From Calamus simplicifolius (lineage: Eukaryota; Streptophyta; Magnoliopsida; Arecales; Arecaceae), in contig UESW01004375.1 in assembly GCA_900491605.1 (NCBI GenBank), positions 739,538 to 803,537 on the forward strand: a stretch of 64,000 bases of DNA, in the 5' to 3' direction. The notes beneath the pieces are model-generated. The model saw only the letters and a program-made list of their open reading frames with translations, searched no databases and had not been told where the DNA came from. Positions 1 to 11,397 of the stretch are shown piece after piece. The position numbers and the translations under genes were made by a program. Position 1 is the stretch's first letter, and the number at the start of each line of letters is the position of its first letter.

Positions 1-3000
1 CTTGCATGGCATGGTTATTGTTGATTGCTAAACAAAGCTGTTGGTAATTATAGAATATGATAACACATCTTGTGTGTCTATCTAGCGAGTCTCACAGCAT
101 TCAACAAATGGCCCTATCAGATTTCTTTTTAGGAACTCAAATGGGTCATGAAATCCACTGTCGTTTGATCAGTAATTGTACTTTCTTGATTTCTTTGATG
201 AGCTGAGGCATGTTTACTTCTTGTTCATATACCTGTTACAATTATGGTTATCTTTATTCGTTAATTAGTTGTTTTCTGTTTCCTTGTGCATAACTCTCTA
301 TGAATAATTAATGCTCCTCTAAAATTCTTTGCAACTTCAGGAAGACAAGTTGATCTCTTCGCGGATGTCCTTCTCACTTTAGTTTTCTAAATGTTAAGCC
401 TGAGGTACATCATACACTCTTTTCCCACCGGTTTAAACTTTTAAGCAACATCATTTCAGACCAAAGGTTTGTTAAAGGTCGTGAGTTTGAATTTTCTTTA
501 TGATAATTATTTGTTTAATTATCTCAGTTTTCATCTTGACTCATTTTAATTATTATTGAACTCTTTACTAAGATTTTACATGCATGGTTCTATCTATTGT
601 AGCATAGCATCATTCAAACAAAGAAAACCCTTCTCTTATCCATTTTCATTTCTTTTTTCCTTAGTATCAGTCTCCTTTGGATAGGGAAAACCTCTCTCTT
701 AGATTTTTTCCCCCTATTTTTCTTCTTTTTTCCGATGTCTGGTTTAGGCTTTAACCATGGAGAAATACAATTATTGAAGCCCCATAAACAAGGGAAGATA
801 TCAAATATTAATCATTTCTACAGGCATGGTTCATGAAGATTTCACACTTCAGAGATTATTCCCTTGAGAATTATTTTCATTGAGAAATTCCCAGTTGCAT
901 ACTTAGATAACACTGTATTTGATGGGATGGATTTCTTGCCTATTATCTCTAAAAATAACCAGAGGGCACACAAGTTATTGGTGTTGCTGTCGCATATTGG
1001 TTTTCTAAGGACTATGAAGACATTTTATGTCTTAGGATGGAGCATGGGCTTTGGGTGCACCGGCTCCAAAAATAGTGGCTTCAAGGACTTGAATTCTACT
1101 TAAATGAGATATCGAAAGTCTGGTTGACATACATCACTACAAATCAAATCAGAATAGATGTAGGCTATTGTGATCAGCAAGGCAGTAAAGTAGATGTTGA
1201 TTGGAAATCACTGTTTGGTTTTTCAAGGAAAAGATTAGACATCAAGTATTTGATCCATTTTCATCAAGGTAATTGAATAACAACCCATTCAAACAATATC
1301 TAGAGGTTCGAGTTTACATTCCCAAAACAAAATTAAAGTCAATGATTTTGCTAAAACAAAATGTGATAGATTGATGGAAGCAATTATGATGCTTAACATA
1401 AATTTTATCGAATACAATGGGCATGAGCATTAGCCATCATGGATATGAATGGACCTCTGCTTCTATGGCTGCTCATGGATAAAAGCAATGTTAATGGATG
1501 CATGCTTCAGAAATGTTTTGAAGACAACTTTGATCAACGATCTACTGAGGGTATATATCCTTCTCTCTCCTTTCATTTGCTGAATAACTTTGTTTCTTTA
1601 TATATTTGGATCGGCTTTTATATTTTGCAAGAGGGAAAAAGAGTAAGATGGTAATGGATGAGAAAAAATCTTGGCCACTATTTTTTTCCTCCAAAAAACC
1701 TTGCTGAAATTCCATGGGCTGAAACAAATGCGAGATGATCAGCCCATGGGCTTCCTTGTGACATCGACTATAGTTTGTAGTCACAATAAATTTTTTGTGA
1801 CAAACTTAGGAAAAATATTTAAACATCCGAATAATTTCTTGCCTCCTAAGCCTAACTCGCTGCTTGAGCTGGTGGTTGCTTGCCATTTGGGAAGCGAGGT
1901 GATCAATATCTCTTTCCTACAATCATGGATGCTATATTAGTCTTTCAAAGCCATGCTCCTACTTGAAGAAAAATCAACCTCCAACTCCAACTGTACAATA
2001 GTGAACCTACTACACCGCTATCAACTAGTTCTTTGTTGTTGTTATTATAAGAGACTTGGTGTTACCTTCCATGGCACCTTCACTGCATCGGTCTGGCCAA
2101 TTAGCTAGAGTTGGTCCTGGTGCAGTCCAATATGGTGGACTAGTGGTTGAGTTGGTGTCAGGTTTCAAAACTTTGATCTATTGGTGAACCTTAACGGGTA
2201 GACTCAAATATTTATCAAGCAATTGGACTAACGTTCATTAGAATTGCCTTTGAACAACCTGTAATTGGTTGGCAATTGGACCGAAGTTAACTGCAAGTTG
2301 GCCTGGTGGTTGGACGGCTCTGGTGAACACCTCATCCTGCTTTCAGGCCTAATTGGAAGGTTAGGTGAAAATTTTCTCATCGCTGTGGGTGGCAGCATCA
2401 CAGGCTCCATTGGTGGGGCTGGCTTTGACTCCCTCTCCTGGTGAACCAAAACCTTGGTGGAAGAGTAGAGAAATATGGAAGGGTCTCTCTCGATGGAATA
2501 TCTTGCAATTTGGATTGGAATGACATAGCCATCGTTATCAAGTAAGTAGAACAAAGGGAGTATATCAAAAGTAGCATTAGTGGCGAACAAGAGGAGAATA
2601 ATTCCCTTTGATTCCTTGGTTGGATGGATTGCTATGTTACATCAATTGAAGAAAGCCTGGCGTGGTTGGTGAAATCGCACACAAGGGTGCCAGTTGTCCG
2701 CGCATGTGCTCCGTTCCTACCAAAGGAAGATTAAAACTGGATTCAGCAATGGTTGGTTGGGACCCATGATAAGGCTTCAATCCTCATTTGGCTTGGCATT
2801 GTAATATTCTGAAGTGTCGAGGGTTGATTGATGGATGGAAAAGCTTTTCCTTTAGTCCGTCTGTTGCCGAATATTCGGAAGCTTGAACCATCTTGTTGCT
2901 AAAACTTGAGCCATTCTATTGCTGAAACGTATCCTTTGGATGTCTTTCTTTAGGTGTTATTCTTTGGGTGACAATCAAGTGTTGATAAAGCTTCACCAGA

Positions 3001-4449
3001 GAAGCACTCTTTAGGAGTCAGTTTGATGGCATTAAATAGTAGTATTAAATAGTAGTTGGAAAGGAGATAGAAAAATGTTTAAAAAGTCATGAGATTTGAA
3101 AATAGAGATGAGAACTAGGGTATCATTTTTTCTTAAAGGTAAGAATACTTTTATGCCTCTATTAAATAGATAGGTGAATAGTAGGACCAAGATGAAACAT
3201 ATATTCTCTATCATCACATTGCTATCCCTAGATCTTTCTCATAATATCTTGGGAAAGCCATAAAAATCAAATCTATTAATTTAGAATCTAAGTTGCTATT
3301 TTTGAACTTAATTGATGCGCGGTGCACACATCAAAAGCATTATCGAGCGCTTTTGCATCGAACAGTGTAGCAAGACTTTTTTTATAAATGAGTTTAAGTT
3401 AATTAGGTTGCATCAGATTTAATCTTATTATATTATTAAGCTTGGGTCCGTTGTAAGAGTTAAGTACGGCGACTTGCACGGAATGCTACGTTGGTTGATT
3501 CCAAAAATGCTACGTTGGTTGATTCCAAGCAGAAGGAGAGAGAATAACAAGAAGAGAGGCGACATGAAACGTGGAGGGTCCCCTCAACGCAGTGAAGCAA
3601 CCAAGATGCCTTGGTTGCTAGCAAACAAAAGGATCGCAAAAATCGTAATACAAAGCCAAGGACCAGCGTTTATATTATTAAAGAAGACGGCAAGGTACGT
3701 GCCTTCACTGTTGCACCCGAGAGGCCGTGGGTTGAGATCAAGAAACGGACAATACGAAAAGGTCAATCAAAAATATTTTTTTTCTGTAAATAAAATATAT
3801 TTTTATCCCACGTTCCCTCTCTCACTTGATGATTTCTATCGAGGTTTAAAAAATAATTTGGCGTTACTTACTTTTTGACCTCTTTTCTTTACTCGCAAGG
3901 ATAAATAAAAAATTCCGCCAGCCATCTAATAGGGCAAGTGGCAGTAACGCTGGGTTAAATAACAAGGCAGAATCGTTTATAGGTAGTATCAACTTCAAAA
4001 ATATATAAATATTATATAAAAAATAAAAGTATTATACAATTATAAGATTGATTGGTTAGAATTTAATATTTTATTTTAAAAAATAATAAAAATATATAGT
4101 AGTTGAACTTGTCTAATAATTACTTTTATGCGTCCATCACACTAAATTGAGCCAAAATCTAAGCTCATTGATCGTATTTAGTTTCGATAGTATTAATGTT
4201 TAGTTTCATAATATTACTAAAAATCTTAAAATTTTATTTATGCTTTGATAATCATATTATCATAAATATAAAACTATCATACTTGATTTCTTTTATATTT
4301 TCAATCTTTTTAAATAAAATTTAATTTTTTTAAAAAATAATGATCTTAATTCTTTGATGATCATGCATCATTTTAAAATAAAAATATCAAACAACATAAT
4401 TTTATTACTAAGTGAGAATCATTAATGATATTTTAAATATTACATAATG
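1..4449. other. AT-rich left flank, no recognised gene
   Basis: I see no complete gene here. Open frames are short (at most about 134 codons) and resemble no family I know. A weak exon-like segment lies at about 341-404: it follows a pyrimidine-rich stretch ending in CAG and is followed by GGTAC, but its frames contain stops, so it could at best be a 3' non-coding or broken exon. At 1712-1749 there is a perfect 11-bp inverted repeat around a 16-nt loop. After it come short GTCACAA/TTGTGAC inverted motifs that may be the remains of a small DNA transposon. The stretch 3900-4449 is strongly AT-rich and featureless. Confidence 0.5.
3482..3528. repeat. Two-copy 24-bp tandem repeat
   Basis: A 23-bp word beginning AATGCTACG occurs at 3482-3504 and again at 3506-3528 (period 24). 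It lies in a short open frame at 3474-3878 that I cannot assign to any family. Confidence 0.85.
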
Positions 4450-4815
4450 CCAAACATTGGCAAAAACACCGCTTCTTGTCCTTTTGTTTGGAAGAACGAG
4501 AGGAATCGGTTCCAATCTTTGGATTTCAAGGTGATCCAATTTCTCAGTAGCTTTTGGAGTGCAAGGTGTTGGGTTCTCGCACATCAACGTACATTCCATG
4601 CAAAGCCTCGGGACCATAAACTTTTTTTTTTTTCCCAATCGAGTCCCCACCCCATGGGGTTGTGATTCCTTGGAGACAAGGTTTCATCAATTCCAATGCT
4701 GACGATCCATAAATTATGGAGACCTAGAAAATCGTTTCCATTATAATGGGAATAACGGTGGCAATTTACTCACTTAGTTCTTTGATTAGATAACTTAAAA
4801 ATAAATAGATAAATG
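4450..4815 (+). repeat. Duplicated segment A1 (pairs with 39070-39435)
   Basis: This segment aligns by eye with 39070-39435 over its length. Shared words include GAACGAGAGGAATC/GACAAGAGGAATC, a run around TTTGGATTTCAAGG, GTGCAAGGTGTTGG, TTCTCGCACATCAA and GGTTTCATCRATTCCAATGC. It contains no gene I recognise. It is the left end of the unit A copy of the duplicated locus, and the Tat-like gypsy element begins directly after it. Confidence 0.85.
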
Positions 4816-4833
4816 TTAACTAAATTATAAGAA

Positions 4834-5832
4834 CATTATAGCTCGATTACTGGTAACAAACGTCAAGGATTTATGAGGTTGTTGATGAAGCTCTTCCATA
4901 AAAAAGACTGTAAAAAGTCTCAGGATCGAGATTCTCTAGTGGAGACCCTTCGACGAGCAAGTTAACCATAGGAGTCACAGCCGTAAGCTTAAGAAAGCTC
5001 GTAAAGAAAGGCTCAAAGATTGGGATGTTCTCTCTGTGTCTTACCTTGCCCAAGATCCTTCTTACCCTTTTAAAGACCCTTGGTTTCCATTGGGGATCAG
5101 CCACGTGGAATTTCATCAAGAAGAATGTTTGCTAAACTCATGGCGATTACGTGAGTTCGGAACGGTTGGTGGGCCTGATCCCATCGGGCACATGAGTCAA
5201 GTGGCCATCGGGCACATGGATCATGTGGTTGGTGAGCCTGATCCCGTTGGCATGTGGGTCAAGTGGTTGATGGGCCTGATCCCATCGGGCATGTGGGTCA
5301 CGGGGTTGGTGTGTTCAACTCACGTGGGAGGCCATATGGGGATTGCGGAGCGGGGGCTGCTGAAGAGTGAGGCCGCTTTGGAGAAGAGGGGCCACCGAGG
5401 CCGCCTTGAAGAAGCAGGGGCCATGAAGAGCGGAATCGCTTTGGAGAGGAGGGGCCGCCGAGGCCGTCTTGGAGAAGCGGGCCGCTAAAGAGCGGGGCCG
5501 CTTTGGAAAGAGGGGCTGTCGAGGCAGCCGAGGAGAAGCAAAGGCCACTGAAGAGTGGGGCCATTTTAGAGAAGGGGCCGCCGAGGCTGCCTTGGAGAAG
5601 CGGGGGCCGTTGAAGAGCGGGGCCGCTTTGGAGAAAAGGGGCCGCCGGGGCTGCCTTGGAGAAGCGGGGGCCGCTTTGGAGAAGAGAGGCCATCGAGACA
5701 GCCTTGGAGAAGCGGGGGCTGCTGAAGAGCGGGGCCGCTTTGAAGAAGAGGGGCCGTCGAGACCGGGCCGTCTTGATTTCTGTCATCAGTTAGCCATGTC
5801 GTTGCGCTTATGTGGCACCACTGGCCACATCA
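4834..5832 (-). repeat. 3' LTR of Tat-like element, with internal minisatellite
   Basis: This LTR pairs with 23347-24212. Both share ACTGGTAACAAACGTCA near the left edge, the CTCCGACGAGCAAGT block, AGGCTCARAGATTGGGATG, and the ending GGCACCACTGGCCA. Read on the minus strand the LTR begins TGATGTGG. About 5330-5770 is an irregular GC-rich tandem array based on GGGGCCGCTTTGGAGAAG with GCCGCCGAGGC. A similar but shorter array sits in the other LTR, which explains most of the length difference (999 against 866 bp). Long open frames on both strands here are translations of the array, not genes. Confidence 0.88.
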
Positions 5833-5850
5833 GATATCCCCCCACTCCTG
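5833..5850 (-). other. Polypurine tract of Tat-like element
   Basis: On the minus strand the sequence is CAGGAGTGGGGGGATATC, directly followed by the LTR start TGATGTGG. A purine-rich stretch abutting the 3' LTR is where plus-strand DNA synthesis is primed in LTR retrotransposons. Confidence 0.75.
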
Positions 5851-5907
5851 AGCTTAAGTGGTCATATGTCCGCTGACCCTTGAGTGAAAGGAGCGCAAAC
5901 ATTTGTC

Positions 5908-6147
5908 ATGATAGTTGGTTTCAAGTGGGAGGTGACGGAAGCCAGCCTCGCTGCCTACGTCCAAGGCTTCGAGCACTGCAAGGAGAAGATCGCCGAGGTC
6001 TTCGGGATCGATGACCTCGATGCCATCCGACCCGGAGACCCGGACGATGAGGAGTCGGACGAGGACGACGCCGCAGTGAACCGTGGCCTGTCGAGCCATA
6101 GATCTCTAGGCCTTCTATATTTTTCTATTTCTTTCTTTTGCTTGTAA
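5908..6147 (+). pseudogene. Antisense ORF relic of Tat element (C-terminal part)
   Basis: The frame is open on the plus strand, opposite to gag-pol, with the first ATG at 5908 and a stop at 6145-6147. It encodes a short stretch with the motif AAYVQGFEHCKEKI, then FGIDDLDAIRPGD and an acidic tail (DDEESDEDDAA). This strongly resembles the C-terminus of the plant proteins labelled 'putative gypsy type transposon', which come from antisense ORFs between pol and the 3' LTR of Tat-lineage elements. Only the last 60 or so residues of the family pattern are present. The N-terminal part, which would lie to the left, has been replaced by the polypurine tract and LTR within about 75 bp, implying an internal deletion. 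The role of these proteins is unknown. The start codon is uncertain because the true one has probably been lost. Confidence 0.65.
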
Positions 6148-6428
6148 CCAACCTCGAGTCGGTCTTTGTACTCCGGTTGAAATCAATAAAAAGAAAGTTA
6201 TATCCATGTGCTTAATGTCACTTAGCTTTTGTAGTAGCCTTGTTTCCTTGTAATGGTGTATCATCCTCGGCCTTTTGGCTTGGCAGCAAATGGCCGCAGT
6301 CTCCCGATGATCCGACTGGGATTTGTACGAACTCACTGCGTCAACTGAGCTCTTAGTCCCTTAGGCACTTGTCAGGGTAACTGCAGGGTGCCGGTGTCGA
6401 CCAAGGAATGCTTAGGCAGGCTTGGGAG

Positions 6429-7795
6429 TCCTCTAGAACCGCCTTGGGGGTTTCGTGTGCCGGCCCGAGGGGCGACTCAGACGGGAACGAAGCCGTCAGG
6501 GTCTTGAACCACCTCGAGGGTGCCCCCACGCCGAATCAGGTGGTATCCCATTAGCTGCGTATCCGCGAGCTCCTTTAGAACTATCTTGGGGGTTTCGTGT
6601 GCTGGCCCAAGGGGCGACTCGAACGGGAATGAGTTGTCAGGGTCTTGAACCGCCTCGGGGGCATCTCTACACCGGACCGAGTGGTGTCCCATTAGCCGCG
6701 CATCTGTCGAGCTCCTTTAGAACCGCCTCGGGGGTTTGTGTGCCGACTTGAGGGGCGATTCGAACGGGAACGGAGCTGTCAGGGTCTTGAACCGTCTTGG
6801 GGGCGTCTTCACGCTAGACCGAGTGGTGTCCCATTAGCCGTGTATCTGTCGAGCTCCTTTAGAACCACCTCAGGGGTTTGTGTGCCGACCCGAGGGGCAA
6901 CTCGAATGGGAACAGAGCTGTCAGGGTCTTGAACCGTCTCAGGAGCGCCTCCTGCCGAACCGAGTGGTGTCCTATTAGCCGTGTATTTGCCGAGCTCCTT
7001 TAGAACCACCTTGGAGGTTTGTGTGCCGACCCAAGGAGTGACCTGAAAGGGAGCAGAGCTATTAGGGACTTGAACCACCTCGGAGGCACCTCCATGCCGG
7101 ACCGAGTGGTGTCCCATTAGCCGCGTATCTGCCGAGTTCCTTTAGAACCGCCTCGGGGGTTTGTGTGCTGACCCAAGGGCGACTTGAATGGAAATGGAGC
7201 TGTCATGGTCTTGAACCACCTCAGGAGCATCTCCATGTCGGACCAAGTGGTGTCACATTAGCCGCATATCCGTCGAGCTCCTTTAGAACCGCCTTGGGGA
7301 TTTGTGTGCCGACCCGAGGGGTGACTCGAACAGGAACGAAGCTGTCAGGGTCTTGAATCGCCTTGGGAGCGCCTCCGCGCTAGACCGAGTGGTGTCCCAT
7401 TAGCCTCGTATCCACCGACCTCCTTTAGAACTGCCTCAGAGGTTTGTGTGCTGACCTGAGGGGTGAGTCGAACGGGAATGGAGCTGTCAGGGTCTTGAAC
7501 GGCCTCGAAGGCGTCTTCATGCCAGACCAAGTAGTGTTCCATTAGCCGCGTATCCACCGAGCTCCTTTAGAACTGCCTCGGGGGTTTGTGCGCCAACCCG
7601 AGGGCGACTCGAATAGGAATGAGCTGTCAGGGTCTTGAACCGCTCAGGGGCGCCTCCGTGCCGGACCGAGTGGTGTCCCCATTAGCCACATATCCGCCGA
7701 GCTCCTTTAGAACTGCCTCGGAGGTTTGTGTGCTGACCCAAAGGGCGACTCGAATGGGAACAGAGTAGTTAGGGTCTTGAACTGCCTCGAAGGCA
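6429..7795 (-). repeat. 142-bp tandem array in the Tat element (main part)
   Basis: The landmark CTCCTTTAGAAC recurs at about 6570, 6712, 6854, 6995, 7136, 7278, 7420, 7562 and 7702, spacings of 140-142 bp. Each unit also holds GAGTGGTGTCCCATTAGCC and GTCAGGGTCTTGAAC. With the last piece at 17712-17775 there are about ten monomers. The array lies between the integrase end and the antisense ORF of the Tat element, in its 3' untranslated part. Open frames on both strands are artefacts of a unit length nearly divisible by three. Confidence 0.95.
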
Positions 7796-9326
7796 TGTTG
7801 GCCTAGATGGCAACCCAAGAGGGGGGTTGAATTGGGTTCTTTAAAAAATTGACTCTTTGAAAATAATTAAATTGATGTGAAAGTGCTCGAGTAAACTGAA
7901 TTAATTAAAGCTAACCACAAATGAAAGAGATAGAGAGAGAGAAAGTGCACGGCAAACACAAAGATTTTATAGTGGTTCGGTGTATCCACACCTACGTCCA
8001 CTCCCAAGCAACACTTGGGTCCACACTATAATCTCACTGATTACAGTCGAGTTGTTTTACAAGCTCACAACTCAACTTGTTGTTTTACCCGGGATCACAA
8101 CGAACCCAGCCGGTTTTTCCGGGCTCACCAGCACAAACCCAAACCCAAGCTAACCTTAGCTTGTCCGAGGTAAACTACCTCACTAATTCAATCCCCTGAT
8201 TGAATTAGCAAATAATAATTTAGAAATAATGTTTACAATACAAAATAACTCCTCAAATGAGCAAATATACAATTTAAATAGACAAAGATTAGAAAAGCCT
8301 GATTTGAAGCGAATTGAATGGCTTTTCTTCTTTTCCTCTTCTCTTTGAATGGTTGAATCAAGCTTCAGCTCTGATTCTTCACAGAAATTTGTTGTAGAGA
8401 AGTTGAAGAAAAAGGGCTTTTGAGCTTCTTCTTTTCTCCTTTAAAAATCCTCCGAAATTGATCTTTGAAGGCTTTGGATTTCTTTTGAATCTCTCTTCAG
8501 ATAATAGGCGTGGACTCAGAGATTTCTCTTTGAAAATTTTTCTCTTTTTCACTTGATTTTTTCAATTTTCTCTTGATTTTTCTTCTCCCTTTTTTTTTTA
8601 ACGGACGGATGCCCTCTTTTATAGATTTCTTTATCCAAGATTAGGTGAGAAAATAGCCGTTACAAGGTACTTGGATTGCTTTTACAACAAAGTAATATAG
8701 CCATTAGAGTTTACGTAGAAAAATATTACGTTAGAGTCCGTTCTGATAATTTGAAAATCGTTCCTGACAGGTTAGAGTCGGCTCCAACTTTGCATGTGTC
8801 GGCTCCAAGACGAGTTTCCAAAATGGTAATAAAAAGTTTGTTGGGGAGTCGCTATGAAAAAGTGATGTGTCGGCTCGGCGCATTTAGGTGTCGGCTCCAA
8901 TATCTGAGGGTGTCGACTCTAACGATGTCTTAAAAATACGCTCTCTGTTCTCAGGTTAGAGTCGGCTCCAGAAATTTCAGGTGTCGGCTCCCGAACTCCA
9001 GGTGTTGGCTCCAAAAACTGACCAGAAAGCACTCCTCTGTATCTCAGGTTAGAGTCGGCTCCAGAGTTTCAGGTGTCGACTCCAAACCGTACCAAAAACT
9101 TAGAATTGTTCTGATACGCCCTGGTGTCGACTCCAGACACAGTGGGTGTCGACTCCAAGTTCTAAACTTAAATATTGTTTATTTAAAACTCAATTCAAAA
9201 TGATTTTGTGTATCATTTAAATAATTAATCACTCTTAGTCCCTGAAACACTTCTCAAATTTGTCGGAAACACAATGAATATACTCATGGCTTTTGTTAAT
9301 CATCAAAATCAATAATTGGGTCAACA
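7796..9326 (-). repeat. 3' LTR of copia element
   Basis: It begins TGTTGGCC and ends GGGTCAACA on the plus strand and aligns with 16146-17711 throughout, including CGGCAAACACAAAGATTTTA and GTTACAAGGTACTTGGATTGC. Between about 8765 and 9165 the motif GTCGRCTCC and close variants occur about twelve times. Confidence 0.95.
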
Positions 9327-9341
9327 ATCTCCCCCTTTTTG
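9327..9341 (-). other. Polypurine tract of copia element
   Basis: The minus strand reads AAAAAGGGGGAGAT directly before the LTR start TGTTGACCC. This is the expected plus-strand primer site. Confidence 0.85.
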
Positions 9342-9526
9342 ATGATGACAAAAACATTGAGTATATGCATGATTAATCAATGAAAGTTCAAAGTATAATT
9401 CTCATAGTTAGCTCCCCCTATAACTCAAATTAACATCTTCTCTCCCCTATCATTAAAACTCATAATTAAGTTCATTCAAGGCTTGATACCAATTAATCAA
9501 ATTCATTCATTCAATGCATAAATTAT

Positions 9527-9559
9527 CTTCTCTCCCCTTTTTTGTTATCAACAAAAAGG
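9527..9559 (-). other. Second polypurine-like module
   Basis: A second TCTCCCC plus T-run followed by TTATCAACAAAAAGG repeats the layout of the module at 9327-9355 (TCTCCCCCTTTTTGATGATGACAAAAA). It could be a spare polypurine tract or an old duplication of the 3' end. Confidence 0.5.
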
Positions 9560-9789
9560 TTAAGAAAAGATTCATTTTAAATTAACATCAATCATTCTTT
9601 CATAAAATTTAAACATAAGAATCAATAATTTGAACAGAATAATGTTAACTCAAAATTTAATATCAAAGTTCAACTATGATATTCATTGAATACTAAAACA
9701 TTACAACAAAATGTTCAATATAACATTACATTAAAAGTCAAAACAAACATCAAAATACATCATAAAGCAAACTTAAACTTTAATATCCA

Positions 9790-11010
9790 AATCTGAGAAG
9801 TCTCTTAAGTCTTCTAAGATCTCTCCATTCCTTCTTTTGAATTTTCATAAAGTCATTTAGTCTTTTCAACAAAAGTGCAACAATAATTTTCTCTTGAAGC
9901 TCAGCATTGCACTTAGAATATATCAGAATATCCTCCAATGTCCTTAAGTTCTCAAAAATATGCTTAAATCACATTTAGGGCCAGAAGAAAAGGGAAGATT
10001 CATCTGTTCACGTCTTCTAAGGAGAAATAATTCTCTTAACCCATAAGTCTATTATCAAATCAATTTTCATTTTAGCTTCATGATCCAAAAATAAAGATCT
10101 AACTGCTCCATCTGAATCTTAGAAAAACCAGCAGAGGACTGAACAGAAGCTGAAGGAGCAGGTGTAGGAGCAGAAGGTGTTGGAAGCTGGGGCAGGTGAC
10201 ATATGCCTCACTGAGGGCTCTGCCTCCAAAGTGTGGGCTTCAGTATCCATCTCTCTGCCCTATCATCCATGCTTCCTTTCCTCTCCCATTTCCATTTTTT
10301 AATAATCCCATCCGATGAATGTGGCCAAAGTAGTAATCAGTATGTCTTAAGCTTTTCAAGGGCTCATTATCTAAATGCAACTCCTTGGCTTTGAAAAATG
10401 GTCAAAATCATGCCATAGGAAGAGATTTCTTCTTCCTCCCACCTCTGCATATACCAAATCATCATCCGGTAGATTGATAGGCTTGCCTGAACATGCATCC
10501 ATACAAAATATCTCTCAGAAACATAGTCAAACCGGTCTTGGAAACAAAATCCTACTGCAGATGTTGTGTAAAATCTTAAGTCCAAAGGCAATTGATTAGC
10601 AAAACTTCTTCAAATCCTTCAAAATTTCTGAAGCCTAGTGGAGATCTATCCTGGGCAAAGAATCCCAGACAAGGGTAATTTCAACAATCTAGAAGAATAG
10701 AGGTAAGATGAACCCTCCTCTAACCTAAAGGCCATCATCTCCTCTAGAAATTCTTGTAAAACTCCTTTAACCAAAGCAGGGTAGGTGGGAAGTCCAAGAA
10801 CAAATTCTCAACCCATCTCGATTTGCTTCCCAATAAAAAATCCCTCATTTCAAACAATTCAAAATCAACCTTTCTTCCCTGGTAATCCTCTAGCTAATCT
10901 ACCTGAGGAGAAGTAGGAGCAGGAAGCAGGAGGAGAAGTGGAATCCGAGCTGGCGAACGCGGACGAACGGTCCTCTTCCTTTCGCCACAGCTTCCCTTTT
11001 TTGGTGCCAT
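9790..11010 (-). pseudogene. Extra 3' ORF of copia element (broken)
   Basis: Downstream of pol on the minus strand a frame starts with ATG at 11010 (MAPKKG, then a basic stretch and a run of Leu/Pro). It stops near 10895 and seems to continue in shifted frames to about 9800, with words such as GRKVDFELFEMRDFLL and LWLKEFYKNF. These resemble the 'putative plant transposon protein' domain often found after pol in large plant copia elements of the SIRE type, sometimes called envelope-like. I cannot name a function. Several stops and frameshifts make it non-functional. The assignment rests on remembered word patterns and position; the exact limits are uncertain. Confidence 0.5.
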
Positions 11011-11397
11011 TGATCTGGGAATTGGTTTCAGAGATTTAGGTTTGGAGGTTTGGAAAGTTTGGAGAGAGTTTGGAAGATTTGGAATGAAATTCGACTCGTG
11101 CCCTAAAAAATCTTGGGACCACGTCGACTCGCGCAAAGTGTGGAGTCGGCTCCCACACACAGAGCACGATCTCGAGTCGACTCGCGAGGGGTCGACTCCT
11201 GAGTTTCAGCAAACTCGAGTCGACTCCGATACTCTCGAGTCGGCTCCGAGACATTTCAGAGAAAAAATAAGATTTCAGAGAATCTGAAATTGTCCGAATT
11301 ATCGGATTAAAAATCATGGATAATCAAATCTTCTAGATAATTTCCTTAAGAGATTTTAAGAAATTGAAAGAACTCTAGATATATTTCCTTAGAGGTT

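Noticed and set aside
2228..2590. Minus-strand frame of 120 codons in the left flank
   Set aside because: No recognised motif, no sign of splicing, and no second copy to test conservation; not enough to call a gene.
3474..3878. 134-codon plus-strand frame in the left flank
   Set aside because: Includes a recent 24-bp tandem duplication and overlaps other open frames on both strands; no family recognised.
5036..5876. Open frames of 135-162 codons in the left Tat LTR
   Set aside because: They lie in the LTR minisatellite and are not conserved in the partner LTR as frames.
6429..7795. Could the 142-bp array be a CRISPR-like or regulatory array?
   Set aside because: It is a head-to-tail tandem repeat without unique spacers, inside a retrotransposon in a plant genome.
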